64,000 nucleotides of DNA. Source: Chromera velia (Eukaryota > Sar > Chromeraceae). Location: assembly GCA_018398765.1 (NCBI GenBank), contig JAHBMJ010005027.1, positions 1 through 64,000 on the forward strand. Reading direction: 5' to 3'. A program made the translations under genes and the position numbers. The notes beneath the pieces are model-generated. The model searched no databases. It was not told the DNA's origin and saw only the letters and a list, made by a program, of their open reading frames with translations. This document shows, piece after piece, positions 12,877 through 25,600 of this stretch (position 1 is the first letter of the stretch; each line of letters opens with the position of its first letter).

Positions 12877-14430
12877 TTGCTTTTCTCACTAATTCACTCA
12901 CTCACTATCTCACTTACTCACTCACTTACTCCTTCATTTTCCTTGTCTCTCTTCGATCACTTACCCACATGCCCAAAGTTAACGGCTTCCATTAATACTC
13001 TCACATCCACACGCCCAAACAGCTTTTGTTCACACACTCGCTCTCTCTGTTTCTCTTCATTTATTTCTATTTACCCACAAGCTCTAGCGGCTTGAAGTTC
13101 TGTTTACATACTAAGTCTCATTCTCTCTTAGTGAGAGGCTGTCTCCATTTATTCAGGTACTTACATGCCCATGCAAATATCTTTTGCTGACATGGCATTG
13201 CTTGTGTGAGTCCTTGTTCCTCTTCATTCACCCACACGCCCAACCGGCTCCTGTTCACCTAGCCTAACAGTGTTCATACCGGTTCACACACTCGCTTTCC
13301 CTGTCTGTGTTCATACACCCACATCATCGTGATGCCCCAAACGGCTTCTGTTTAGACACTTGTTCTCTATGTCTCTGTTCATTATTCTTCATTGATTCAC
13401 TGCATGGGGCCTAAACGGCTTCTGTTCACACACTCACTCTCCTTATATTTTTTTGTCTCTCTTCATTCACCCACACGTCCAAAAGGCTTCTGTTCACATA
13501 CTCACTCTCCCTGTCTCTCTTAATTTATCAGCAGGCCCAAGCGCCTTCTGTTCACGCACTTGATATCTCTTCATTCATCCACAGGCCTAGCCATAGGCCC
13601 GAGCAGCTTTTGTTCAATGACACACAATTGATCTCTCTTCATTCATCCACGGGCCCAAACGGCTCCTGTTCCTAGCTTTTGTTCATACACTCGTTCTCCT
13701 TATCTCTTTTTCTTCGCCCGCATGGCCAACCGGCTTCTGTTCACACATTCGCTCTTCTTGTATCTCCTTGTCTCCCTTCATTTACCCACACGCCCAACCG
13801 GCTTCTGTTCACACACTCGCTCTCCTTGTATCTCCTTGTCTTCCTTCATTCACCCACACGCCCAAGCGGCTTCTGTTCACACACTCGCTCTCCTTGTATC
13901 TCCTTGTCTCCCTTCATTCACCCACATGCCCAAACGGCTTCTGTTCACACACTCGTTCTCCCTGTCTCTCTTCACTCATCCATAGGCCTAAGCGGCTTCT
14001 GTATCATGTTTCTGTTCACACACTTGATCTCTCTTCATTCATCCACAGGCCTAACCAGCGGCCCAAGTGGCTTTTCTTCAATGACAGACAATTGATTATA
14101 ATTGATCTCTCTTCATTTATCCACGGGCCCAAGCGGCTTCTGTTCATACACTCGTTCTCCTTGTCTCGCCCGCACGCTCAAACGGCTTCTGTTCACAAAC
14201 TCATACATATTCATAAACACGCTCGCTCTCTCTGTCTCTCTTTATTCATCCACCTGCAGGCCTAAGCAGATTCTGTTACTGCACACACTTCCTTTCCATA
14301 CTCCTTTTTCTCCATGCACCCGCACGCCCAAACATTCACCCACACACCTAAACGGCTTCCGTTTACACACTTACTTACCTACTAGCTTTATCCATAGGCC
14401 CAAATGGCTTCTGTTCACATCTTTCCCTCT
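12877..14430. repeat. 68-bp minisatellite array, degenerate at both ends
   Basis: A unit including CGGCTTCTGTTCACACACTC, CTTCATTCACCCACACGCCC and CTCCTTGTCTCC recurs. Between 13735 and 13990 copies start at 13735, 13803, 13871 and 13939, exactly 68 bp apart and nearly identical. Flanking copies to about 12.9 kb and 14.4 kb are shorter and diverged. Since 68 is not a multiple of three, all three frames read similar Ser/His/Pro repeats, so the long plus-strand ORFs here are not genes. Confidence 0.85.
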
Positions 14431-15664
14431 TGAACTCACTAAGCGCTGGACCCATACGCGGTGAGCCTTTCCACAATATTTCAAAGCGAATACTACAGCA
14501 TCCACAGCGACATACACTATATATAGACAGTATTTTGTATCCCAAATCCTCAAGTGGAGGTAGAAGGAAGTTGAGAAACCAGGTGCTGAAGAACAACAAG
14601 AGGGGCCAAGTAGAGAGAAAGAAGACGGGCAAAAAGAGGTTCCTGCAGATTAGATTAACTGTTTTTCCTCTTTGTTAAGCGTACTCAGTCGTGGTGTGGC
14701 TTACTCCTGACTCTGTAATTTTATGTAATTTTTAAAGGCGGCATGTCTTAACTTGTTACTAAGCTTGGTAGCATAGTCAAACAACGGAGCAATTCAGAAC
14801 AGCTTCACTTAGACGGTGTGCTTTATCGCCTTCCTTGAAAACTACACAGATGATCGAATCTACGTACAATTCCCCTCGTGTTTTTGCATATATATGTACC
14901 GATACATCAAGGTTAGACAAAAGGTGCATGTTCGCCATGCACGCGCGCTGTATATGCAGTTGCCGGAAAGCGCGGGTCCCGAAAGGCAAATGTAACCCGA
15001 TTTATTGGTAATTCGACTTTTTTTTTCCATAGGTGCGGCCAAGGGCCTTAACAGATACCATGGCCGGGGGCCACGGCATTTCCTCGCAAATTTTGATGGA
15101 AAAGTGCATGAGGCCTCGTGTATGGGCTCGAGGACCTCGCCGCGTCTTCTTTCGAAAGCCCCAAATTTCGCTTTCCGACGCTTCGCGTGCGTCAGATCAC
15201 TGATGTGCCCTGCATGCGCATGTAAGGATGCCCCTCAGCACCGCTTTCCGGGCCACAGGTGGCTTTGGCAATCTTCGGCATTTATCAATAGTGAGAATGA
15301 TGCAGCACTGTGCGGCACTGCCTGTACAATAGGATCGATATTTCTACACGATTGAGAGTTGCGCCCTTGGTTGCCTCTGGGATTTTGCTAAGTGCATATA
15401 TCTGTGGAGAGACCTTGGCAGCGATTTGCCGTCTCCTTTCTTCGAACAATCCGTCTCCGTGGAAAAGCTGTCAACCAAGTCGATTGGATTGGGCGGTACT
15501 TCAAATTGGACCCTCTTCTGGGTGCTTATTGCTGTTCATTGAGGTACAGAGGGGCGCACTGGGAGCAGAACCCAGCTTTTCTGTGGGTTGGGAAAGAGAG
15601 AGAGAGAGAGAGAGAGACGGGTACTGGACGAAGGGTTCGGTTGGACTGTTGGGTGAGTTCCTTG
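14431..15664. other. Upstream region of the Oxa1-like gene
   Basis: No separate gene is supported. Reading frames are open from 15005 and 15392 toward the insertase, but the stretch before 15665 runs through a (GA)n microsatellite at about 15595-15617 and reads like non-coding sequence. It probably holds the promoter and 5' leader of the insertase, or an unrecognised 5' exon. Confidence 0.5.
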
Positions 15665-17959
15665 ATGCTGGGGGCCATGCCGCTTTCAAGACACTCGGGC
15701 AAACGGCTGTGGATAAGTCGGAGTGTGTTGATTTCCTCTTCGCCCTTCAGGCCTGCGGTCTGGCTCGACAATTCCAGTCGCGCCCCTTCTTCACGCCGCA
15801 CTTTGACCACAACGTCCTCTTCCGGGATCCGCAATTTTCTTGGTGCCCCCCCTTCAGCTCACGTGAAGGTGGACAGTCTTGACACTTACTTTCTTCTCCA
15901 ATCAAACCCTTCAGAGGTCTCCAGAGACCCCCACAGCATCCCTGAAGTCTCCCCCCCTCCCCCTGACATTCAAATAGAACTACCAGAAGATTCCCAGCTT
16001 GCACTTTTGGACAAGTGCATGACGGCATCGGTCTCGCGAGGAGTTGACCTTGATGCTCCTTTTGAGCCTTCCTTTTTTGTCGAAAGTATCCAATCTTTCA
16101 TTTCTGTTCTCAGAGAAGCCACAGGCTGCTCATGGATTGCTGCCGCTGTTGTGTGTGCTTGGATAGCACGACTCCTGGCGTCTCCTCTCGCCGTGAAGGC
16201 AACGAAGGACATGCGCAGAAGTCTTCTACTGACTCCGATTGAGATCTCTCAGAGACAGGAAATCGAAGAGGCCAAAAAGGGGGGGAGGGAGGAAGAGGCA
16301 AAGCGGTTGGAGGAGAAGCTGGCTGAGTGGCAAAAACTGACGAATTTCTCCCCATTTCCCATCAGCCAGCTGTTGAACGTCGCAGTACAGAGTTCAATCT
16401 TTTTGGGCTTCTACAGGGCCACCTCCAGCTTTGCAGAACGACCAGATATCTTCAAGAGGTCAGACAGCGTGTCTGTCAGACTGTCTGCCCGGGGGCAGAG
16501 GGGGGAGAAAAAATACGGCTGCTTCCTTGCATCGCATTGCGTTCTCATCCTTCCTCTCCAAATCACACACGTAATGTGCACGCGCTCCTATTGGGTCTCT
16601 ACGCTTCCACTCATACGTTTTCTTTGTAACTGTATCAGCCCCGATTTGAACCAACCAGCCGTCTGCCTGAACGGATGGGTCCTTCCTGTGCGTTTGTCTG
16701 TGAGTGACAACTGGACATGAGAAAATGAGAAACCTCGTGTGGTGGCAACGGCAACTCAAAAGGCGTTTCATCTCATCTGGCGGTATTTTTGTTTCTGTGC
16801 TTCGTTGTCTGGTATTGTCCGGGCTTGCCTTTTTGTGCCCATCGGAAGAGGCTTGCCTTTTTGTGCCCATCGGAAGAGGCTTGCCTTTTTGTGCCCATCG
16901 GAAGAGGCACTCACCGCCAGACAGACACAGCTGTTGGTGAAGTCACTCACTCTTCGGTCTTTAATTCTGTTCATGAAATCACAATGTCCTCCCGCACTCA
17001 CGCTCGCGAGAGAGACAGAACCCTTCATGGTCTCACACTTTTTCTCTGAGTTTTCCCGCCCCTTTTCTGAACCTCGTCTGCCTCTCATAAAATGGATCGA
17101 ATGATTTCTCTCTCTCTCTATCTTTCTCTTTCCCTGATTCCTTCCTTGAAATTTGACCCTCACGCATGCAGTCACGCTCTCGAGAAGCCCCTGTGGCTCG
17201 ACAGCGTCGCCCTCCCCGACCCTTACGGCCTCCTCTCCCTCATGGCTGTGGGGGCTCTGATCTTCAACGTCGAGGTCGCCAGGGGAAACGAACTAGCCAT
17301 GAGAAGACAGGCCGAGCTAAACTCGGGGGTGCCCGACAAAATGCTGGAGGAAGATAGACTCCTCTTCTACAAGTCAGTTGCTGCATGGGTGTTTGAGTCA
17401 GTCGGTCAGTCAGCCAGTAAGCCCGTGAGCGGGTGAGTAGGTCAGTCGGTGCGTGAGTGGCTGAGTTTCCAACTGAGTAGGTAAGTGTGTGAGTAACTGG
17501 TCAGTGCGTCAGCCACACCGCAACGACCTTCTCACTTCTTTGGACCGTGCTGCTTCAATGAAATGAGTCCAGCGAGCCTTCAAATCAGCAGTCCAGTCGA
17601 CTGATCAAGGATGGGTGGGGGTGGCCTGGCCTTTTTTGAGTATCTGCTTCAGATGAAAGTATGCTCTCGATAGATTGATGGATGGATGGATGGATGGATG
17701 GATGGGTAGATTGATGGAGGGATGGATGGATGGATGGGTAGATTGATGGAGGGATGGATGGATGGATGAGTAGATTGATGGAGGGATGGATGGATGGAGG
17801 GAGGGATGGATGATTTGGAGGCGTCCGTCCATTCAAGAGAGAGAGAGTCCATCCATCTGCAGTTCCTGCAGGGCGTTGTTTTTTTCCGCGCTCTCTCTGT
17901 GTCCCTGGGTGCATTTGTGCGTGTGTCAGTATACCTATGTGTGTGTTTGTCTGTGTCCG

Positions 17960-18021
<62 letters not shown>

Positions 18022-18039
18022 AGTGTGTGTGTATACATA

Positions 18040-18103
<64 letters not shown>

Positions 18104-18125
18104 GTCTGACTGACTCTCTCTCTCC

Positions 18126-18184
<59 letters not shown>

Positions 18185-18646
18185 CGAGAGAGTTTCACAT
18201 GGATTGATTGCAGATGGGCCCTAAGATCAACAATCTGTCTGGGCGCCTCTGTCAGCTGCGGATTTCCCTCCACAACGGTTGCCTGCTGGATAGCCAACAG
18301 CTCGTTCACGCTATTCTTCAACCTGCTGATGAGGTCCAAGAGCGTGGAACGCCTTGTTGACATGCCTCCTTTGGACCCCGACGGTCACGTTCCGCCTCTT
18401 CAGTCGACAGTTGTCGGGGCAGACACTCCAGACTCGGACTTTCCGCGTGACGCTGATGATCAACATGGAGATCGTCCAACAACCAAGGGGGAGGGAGTGT
18501 CAGGTCCCAGACAAAGTCCCTATGCCTCCTCTTTCGAAACAACAGAAAGCGTATTGGGGCATGCAAGTTATGATGCAACAGACTCCGAAAAAGAAAAAGT
18601 AAACACTTTTTCTGATTATTCTTCACATCAAAAGCCAAAAACTTGA
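15665..18646 (+). CDS. Oxa1/YidC/Alb3-family mitochondrial membrane protein insertase
   Basis: Three exons, 15665-16458, 17172-17372 and 18214-18646 (TGA), join in phase 2 at both introns and give 475 residues. Family members insert proteins from the matrix into the mitochondrial inner membrane. Seen: an N-terminal Arg/Ser-rich stretch with almost no acidic residues, suiting a matrix targeting peptide. Next comes the first conserved segment with [19 protein letters not shown] and a charged Lys/Glu matrix loop. The later membrane segments follow: [37 protein letters not shown], and [20 protein letters not shown] with [16 protein letters not shown]. The last matches the family hallmark at the final membrane helix. 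A Ser/Asp-rich tail of about 90 residues ends it. The start is the first Met before the targeting-like sequence; 15677 or 15392 are alternatives. Oxa1 is more likely than Cox18; a plastid Alb3 role cannot be excluded. Confidence 0.88.
16827..16911. repeat. Three 28-bp tandem repeats in intron 1 of the insertase gene
   Basis: The unit GGCTTGCCTTTTTGTGCCCA plus TCGGAAGA occurs three times in a row, perfectly or nearly so. It lies inside intron 1. It is tandem with no spacers, so it is not CRISPR-like. Confidence 0.9.
17671..18205. repeat. Microsatellite cluster in intron 2 of the insertase gene
   Basis: (GGAT)n with GGGTAGATT interruptions at 17671-17815 forms a higher-order repeat of about 52 bp. 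(TC)n/(GT)n follows at about 17963-18030, (GTCT)n at 18040-18105, and (TC)n/(GT)n/(GA)n to about 18190. The last tract ends about 20 bases before the acceptor of exon 3, so it takes the place of the usual polypyrimidine tract region. Confidence 0.9.
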
Positions 18647-19600
18647 ATCTTGTGTTAGTCATGCACAGTCAGTGAGTCGCAGTGAGTATGATAACACAGG
18701 GAAAAACTCAAGTGAATTCGATCTGATGAAAACTTCGAATTGCATAAAGTTGCAGTCACGGTATTTTATAAACTGCTTAATCAATCACAATCAATTTAAC
18801 ATAAGTGACTCTTTTAAATGAGTAGAGGAATCCTAGGAAGAATCCCTTCCATATGCATGTAATGACAGTGACTATAAAACTAATAACTTTGAATAATTAA
18901 ACTATATAAAACAGTGCATGATGTGTTATTACTTAATTTAATTATTATTCTAAGTGCTGATGCATGATGATCATTTGATTAAGTTTGAAGTGGCTATTGT
19001 GTTCACTACAGCTAGTATCAAAAGGTTCAATTTCAATAACATCAATGTTAGATTATGTTTGGAAGTATGTCAGACTTTTATTCAAAAATATTCAAAAAAA
19101 ATAACTTATTAAAATTGATTTGTAAAACATCGAACTGAATCTCCAGTTGCTAGTAGAATTGAATTGAATGAAAATTGTGTCCATCAAAATAGTACTAAGT
19201 TTAATTATAAAAAAGTTTAATACTTAGTTTTAGTTGTACTTTGTATGACTTACGTTTTGAATTCAAAATTAAAATCGTAAGTTGATTTTCTAAAATTAAA
19301 AATAATATTCATACAAGCATGTTCTTGTATGTATCTTTTTAAGTCAGTCTACGAGCCAGTTCTTGATCTAGGTTCTTGATGCACTAGTTGATGCACATAT
19401 ATTTGAGAAAGATTTTTTTTGTTGAACTGGTTCTAGTGCAAAAATCGATTGCACTCATACGAAACAATTGCAACGATGGACCAGCTAATGGACCTTGTCA
19501 ACCATCAAAAAAACACGCATGCATGCAGTCAGATCGAGCTGTGAAGCTTCTCCTGACATTTGAGGGGAGGGAGGAGGAAATATGATCGTTCGATCAAAGA
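18647..19600. other. AT-rich intergenic island
   Basis: This is strongly AT-rich, with many runs of A and T and no open frame of note. It marks the 3' flank of the insertase gene. I see no RNA gene and no repeat boundary. Confidence 0.6.
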
Positions 19601-22600
19601 CCCAATCATTCACGAAGTTGAAAAGTTGCCAACAAACCAATCAAACACGCCATGCGGGCAGGCAAATATTCGACGAAAGAAACCTTGGAGAGAACCGATC
19701 ATAAAAGAAAGCAGATGCATGCATGCATGACATGCATGCAGGCATCATTGAGGACGTGTCGTTTGAACAAGAACAAAGACTAGGCGCAATCTCTATTTCC
19801 GTTCCTTCGCGTTGTCTGTCGATCATCTTCTTTTGATGTCTCACGCGCTGTGCAGTCAGCGTCAAACTTGGGGAGCGGACATCGATTCATTTATTCATGT
19901 ATCGTTTCATTTTCTTCGTCTGTCCCTGTAATGATCTTCTCTCGATCGCATTGTTGCTTCCCCTTCTTTTTCATTGGTTGTGTGCGGTGCACCCCCCCCT
20001 TCTTCCACAGTGCGCAAAGTTGTCCGATGCTGTACTGATCGAGGTCGGCCGATCAATAAATCCAAACGAACGAACGACTGAGGAAGGAAGCGCCTGCCTG
20101 CCTGCTTGCACATCATGCGTCGAGGCTTCGTTGGGACAGCGCGCAATGAATCCGGTGTGCCTGCGTGTCTCGCATGCACAGGGTAGCTTGGCATGCCATG
20201 CCAGGTACGTTGCCAAGAGGCATGAGGGCAAGAGGAGGAGCTTTTGTTCTTAATTGATCAGAGTGATTGCCTTCTTCTCACCTCACCGCGCTCGTTTTTT
20301 GTGCTGTTGTTCTTTCCTTCATCATCTTTGAGTCTGTTGGTCTGATTCTTTTTGTTCGAAATTCGCCCAGTACGTGTCTGAAAGTTCTCCAAGGAATCAA
20401 GGAAACGCCTGGCCGGCCAGCTGTTTTCATCATTTTTTTGAGAGGGACCATTTGCCAACGATTCATCCATCGCCCGTTCAAAGAGCGAACGGGACGATAG
20501 GCTGCGATGATGCTCTTACAATGCCAGGCAGGATCGAGTGTTTTCAAATCTTGTTTTGTGTTACTTTACAGGCAGACAACAGGCAGGCTGAATGCCTGCG
20601 CTTCCTTCCCTCCCTTTCCCCCCCCTCCCTAATCCCAAATTGGACCCCGCCCTTCTTCACTTAGTTCCTTTCTGCCTGCTTGAATGATGCTGCACTTCTA
20701 CAATTGGACCGTCACAGAATTGGTTGGTTCCTTTCTTTGTCTCTCTCTCTGCTCCGGGCATGCACCAACCCGGTGAGGTGAATCGTTCCCCCATGCATCT
20801 TCATCTGTTGATGTGGTCAGGTGGAGCCGTTTCGTTCGTTCTATACATCAACGGACAGACAGGAATGAATGTGGTCTCATCTCAAAGTAGAAAGAAAGAA
20901 AGAAAAGCAAACTTAGAAGGCAGACAAGACAGCACGCCCCGTGACGGATCAGAAGGAACTGCGATACTCAAAAGTGATGTGAAGTGCAAGTGCAATTGTC
21001 AAGTGAAAAAACCGTATGATGCTGCTTCCTCTCTGTGTCTTTCCCTCTGTTTCTCTCTTCTTTGGTTTCTGCCCGTTTGCGTGAAGTGCCTGTCGTCCCT
21101 TTTCTCCGTCTCTCCTGGGAACTATTTGCCGGTCAGACAGAAACAGCAGACACTTCTTTGTTGTGTCCAAAAGAGAGTCATTGCTCTTTTTTTTTCTGCC
21201 CCCTCGACCTTTCCCGGAAAGACAAACGTCAAGAATGCAAGCAACAAAGAGGGAAAGAGGGAAAAAAGAACTTCGGGGATCTTCCGTCCGTCCGTCCGTC
21301 CATCCTGAGTGGTTTCCTTCCGTTCCTCGACAGTGAGGGAAGACGAAAGAATCAAAGAACAAGATGGGGGGACACAAAAAGAAGAGAAGAGAATAGGCCA
21401 GATCAGAAAAGGTCATGCTGTCTCTCTGCCAGCCATCCATCCACACATAGAGAGGAAGCGCGAGGAATGGACAGAAAGTTAGCCAGTCTGCATGTCTGCA
21501 CCTCTGCGTGCACGTATGCATGCATGTTGTCTCTTTTTGATTGATCGATCGATTCTTCTGTTCTCTTCCTGGAAACCGGACACGGAAAGAAGAAACGATC
21601 GATGCGTTGCAGAAGACAGAACGCACGTGGCTGGGCTGAATGAAAAAGACGGGAAGACGACCAGAAATTAAGAAGGGAGGACGGGGTGCATGAGACCTCT
21701 CTTCCTCCCTTCCTCCCTGAATGCCGAGAGAGGAGGACAAACAAATGGATGGACAGACGGACCGATCTGCATCACGGCACAGCAAACTTCAGTCGCTCTT
21801 CAGAAGAAGAGCACGACGATCAGAAGCGGTGCAGCGCTCAGAGTGGAGAAGTGAGTGAGCAGACGGAAAGACGTGTGAAAGGGCAGAGAAAACACAGGAG
21901 GAAAGGGCGGAGGTGGTGACAAAAGGAGGATCGACTGAAGCCATAGACATGCAGGCAAAGAAAGCATCAAATGCAATTCAAATACATGAGGGGAGCACGG
22001 ACGGACAGAATGCAGTGACACTCACGGAACGAAATGAAAAGAGGCGAAACAAAGACAGAGACGAATAGAGACAAAGAGAGGGAAGGGAGCGCGTACGAAC
22101 AAGGTCGGGAAGACAGACAAAAACCGAAGTGAACGTGAAATAGACAGAACAGAACGGAACGAGAAAGTGGGTAGAGACAGTTTGTCGTTCTTTCATTCCT
22201 TGTTCCTTTCTCACTGACTCTCCCCTATCTGCAGCACATGGGTCAAACGCTCGAAGCAGGGGCGGTCCGGCCCTTCTTTCGATCGCTCTTACTTATTCTT
22301 TCTTTTTTTCCTTTTCACTTGAAAGGAACATATCTACTCTTTCCTTCCTTCTGTCGAATGCCTGCAGGCCTCATCGATTCATCGGCTCTTCGTCGTAACG
22401 ATGGATGGAAGAACGCAGAGGTATGCACATGCAAGGAAGGAAGGAAGGTGAGGAAGAATTCACCACGTGCAGGAACGAGAATGAGGATGCGTAAAGAACG
22501 GGAAAGAGTGAGAAAAAAACGACGATTGACCGTCGGCATGCCAAATACCCACAAACCAAGACACAGAGAAAATGAGAAAGATAATCAGACGACAGACACA

Positions 22601-25600
22601 AACATGCGTACACACTCACGCACTGCACACCGGTGAGGCAGAAATGGGACACCGCTCCCCACGAATTCACTCAACGCACATCACCATCGCTCGCAAAGAA
22701 CAGAAAAGTAAAGGAAGGCATGAGGAGCAAGGACGAAAATAGAGACAGGTAGAGACAAAGAAAGAAAGAGAATGTAAGGACACGACATGACGGGCACAGG
22801 TTATCAAATCAACCTTGCAATGAAGGATTGATCGGGTGGCAGTTAACTGTTTTGGGCGTTTTCAAGAAGTATTGAAGGGAAAAGAAGAGAGAAGAAAATT
22901 AAGGGAACGGATGAATGAATGAATCAGTAACAGACAGACACAGAGGGGGAGGCAGATCAATCAAAGAAATAAACGAAGTCTGAACGAATGAATGCCCAGT
23001 ATCATCGACCTGCCCCCCTCTTCCTCTGCCGCTTTGGGGGCAGGCCCAGGGTCCAGACAGACCTACAGATTTGCAGCCGGACAGAGAGCGAACACATCGA
23101 TCAATAAATAGTGGATGGGTGCAATGAACACACATGTTGGGAAAGGGATCGAAGAAGGGGGGTGATTGCCGGTGAGGGAGGGAGGGAGAAATGGAAGAGG
23201 GTCTCACGAACCCCGGCCAGTGACGTGAACAGAAAGAAAAATTCATGGGAAGGAAGGAAGGAAGGAATTTGAAAGCGAGCAGAAGGGTGCGAGTGGTGAA
23301 AGGAAGGAGAAATCGGAAGAAGTTCATGTTTCTGGAGGATCGGTTGATTCATTCTGCTTTCGGTATCGGTCCTGTCCAGTTTTCTCCCTTCTTTCTCTCT
23401 TCCTCTTCCACCGAACCGACCCGACCACTCACAAAAAGAAACTCCACTCACCTTCTAACTCCCGCTCCTCGTCCCAACGGAAGACGACCACGCATGGCAG
23501 CGAACAAGCACAGACAGATAGATAGATGGATAGAGAAGAAGACGGACAGGACAGGCAGACAGAGGGACCCCCTTTGGATCGATCTCTCTCTCTTTTCGTC
23601 GTCGCCGCCTCTCTCTCTCTTTTTCCCCATTCCCTCTACGGAGCCTCCTTTCTCTTGGAAGAATGGTAAGGAGGTGAATGAATCAGTCTGGGTAAGAAAG
23701 GAAAAGGAAAAAAGAGTACCTTCCTACTGACGTAGCTCGGAAAGAGAACAACAGAGGAATGATGAAGGGTCGGTCGAACACTGACAGACGGGAACGGCAA
23801 CACATTAGACTAGTGAAAAAAGAAAGAAGCAAAGAAAGAATCAAGGAATCGGTAAACGTTTATTTTCACTGTCAGGCAGGCCCATTCTTTCTTTCTTTGC
23901 CTCTTCTTTTTTCGTCATCCCTCTGCTTTTTCTCTCTGCACATTGAGGCACGAAGAAAAGCGGAAATCCGAAGGAAGAGACGAATACCCAAAGAATGACC
24001 GATCGATCCTTGCAAGGCAATGAGTCACTCCAGGCAGGTCCCCCCATCAAAAGTCTACCTTTTCTTCGCGATGGTCTTCGATTCCCATGTCCCCCTCATC
24101 GATCGATCGATCGATTGATCGCTTCCATCCCTTCGTTCGTTCGTTCGTTCGTTCTCTTTTGCCCTATCTCCCTTTGTGATCCACTTCATGGCGGATTTCC
24201 GCTCTTGCCTATTCTTTTTTCCGGTCACTTATTCACACATACATCCACACATCTGCCGTCCAGTCTTTTCGGTGGAAGGGGGAGAAAAGGAAGAGAGAAA
24301 AGACAATGAAAAATAAGTGGGAACTCTTTGCCGTTCCCAGACAAGCCCCCCCCCCCACCTCCAACCCCAGAGAGAGACGAACCTTCGGACCCACACTCGG
24401 TAGGCAACCCTTTCGACTTCCTTATGCTCGTCCCTTCCCCCCCCCTTTTCTTTTTCTGGCCTGTCAGAGAGACAAAAAACAAAGACAAATGGGTCGTCAA
24501 GACCGTCTGCCTGCACACGCACGTCCTCTCCGGAGGAACAGCGTGAGACAGACCGACAGACAAGCAGACAGATGGACAAACAAACTCTTCTTGCTTTGAT
24601 TCACGTTATGCACGACAGTGAAGAGAGAGGGAAGATCGACGGGACGGTTGAAAAGGGGGCGGAGACAGAGACGAAGGGAGTTATTTTTCCAGCGGGCGCT
24701 GCTGCTTTGCCTTCTTTTGTGACTGAGAATGCATGACTTACAACATTCAAGAGAAAAAGGGTACCCAAAACACACTGTCTGTTTCTTTCTTTTCACCAAC
24801 CAACGCCACCCACCCACCCATCAATGAATGAATGCATGCATCAATCATTTTGAATTAGAGGACCGAAAGAAAGAAGGAAAACAAATCGGCAAGTGGGTGC
24901 TGTGCTGTTTCCCTCGATGGGCATGCAGTGCCGCCTCCTGGCGGCACTCCTTCTCTTTTCACCTCTTGTTTCAACCTCCCTCCGTCCCACCCACCCTCTG
25001 TCTCTGTCTGTACGCACAGAGGCATGGAGGCATGCCAGTTTCATCATACCACCAACATCGAAAGAGGACGAGACGGACGGACAGAAAAAGGCAAAAGCTC
25101 CAAAAAGAAAAAGCAAACTCACATCAACCATACGGAAAACACACAAACATACATACGTACACACGAATGGAGCTGCTCGACGTTCTTCAAGAACGGAAGG
25201 GAATGGAGGCTTGGCCCACCTCGCTCGCTACTCTCTCTGTCTCTCTCTTTCTCTATGTACATGCCAATCTTCTTCCCTCTTCACTCCGATATATATGCAT
25301 GCGCTCCACTCTCATGAACTTTTTTCTGACTGACAGGAACCTTCATTGATGTGTCAGCCGCCTTCTGTCCGTGCCTTTTTTCATCTTACTCTCTCTATTG
25401 CCCTCATACCGATGCACAGATCCCTTGAAGTCCGTTTTGCTCTCGCTGTTCTTCTCAGCACAGAAGGAAGGGAGGAACACTGACTGAGACAGACGGCAGG
25501 ACGAGGGGGGGACGAGGACGAGAGACCGACGGATTTGAGACTCATCCCCCCCCACACAATGAAAGCGTTTTCCTCAACCATGTCACTCAAAGGAAAGAAA

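Noticed and set aside
13679-14464. Long Ser/His/Pro-rich plus-strand ORFs
   Set aside because: Read through the 68-bp minisatellite in all frames.
16827-16911. Possible CRISPR-like repeats
   Set aside because: 28-bp units are directly tandem with no spacers, inside a eukaryotic intron.
20949-21785. 278-codon minus-strand ORF
   Set aside because: Composition follows the local simple repeats; no domain, no exon partners.
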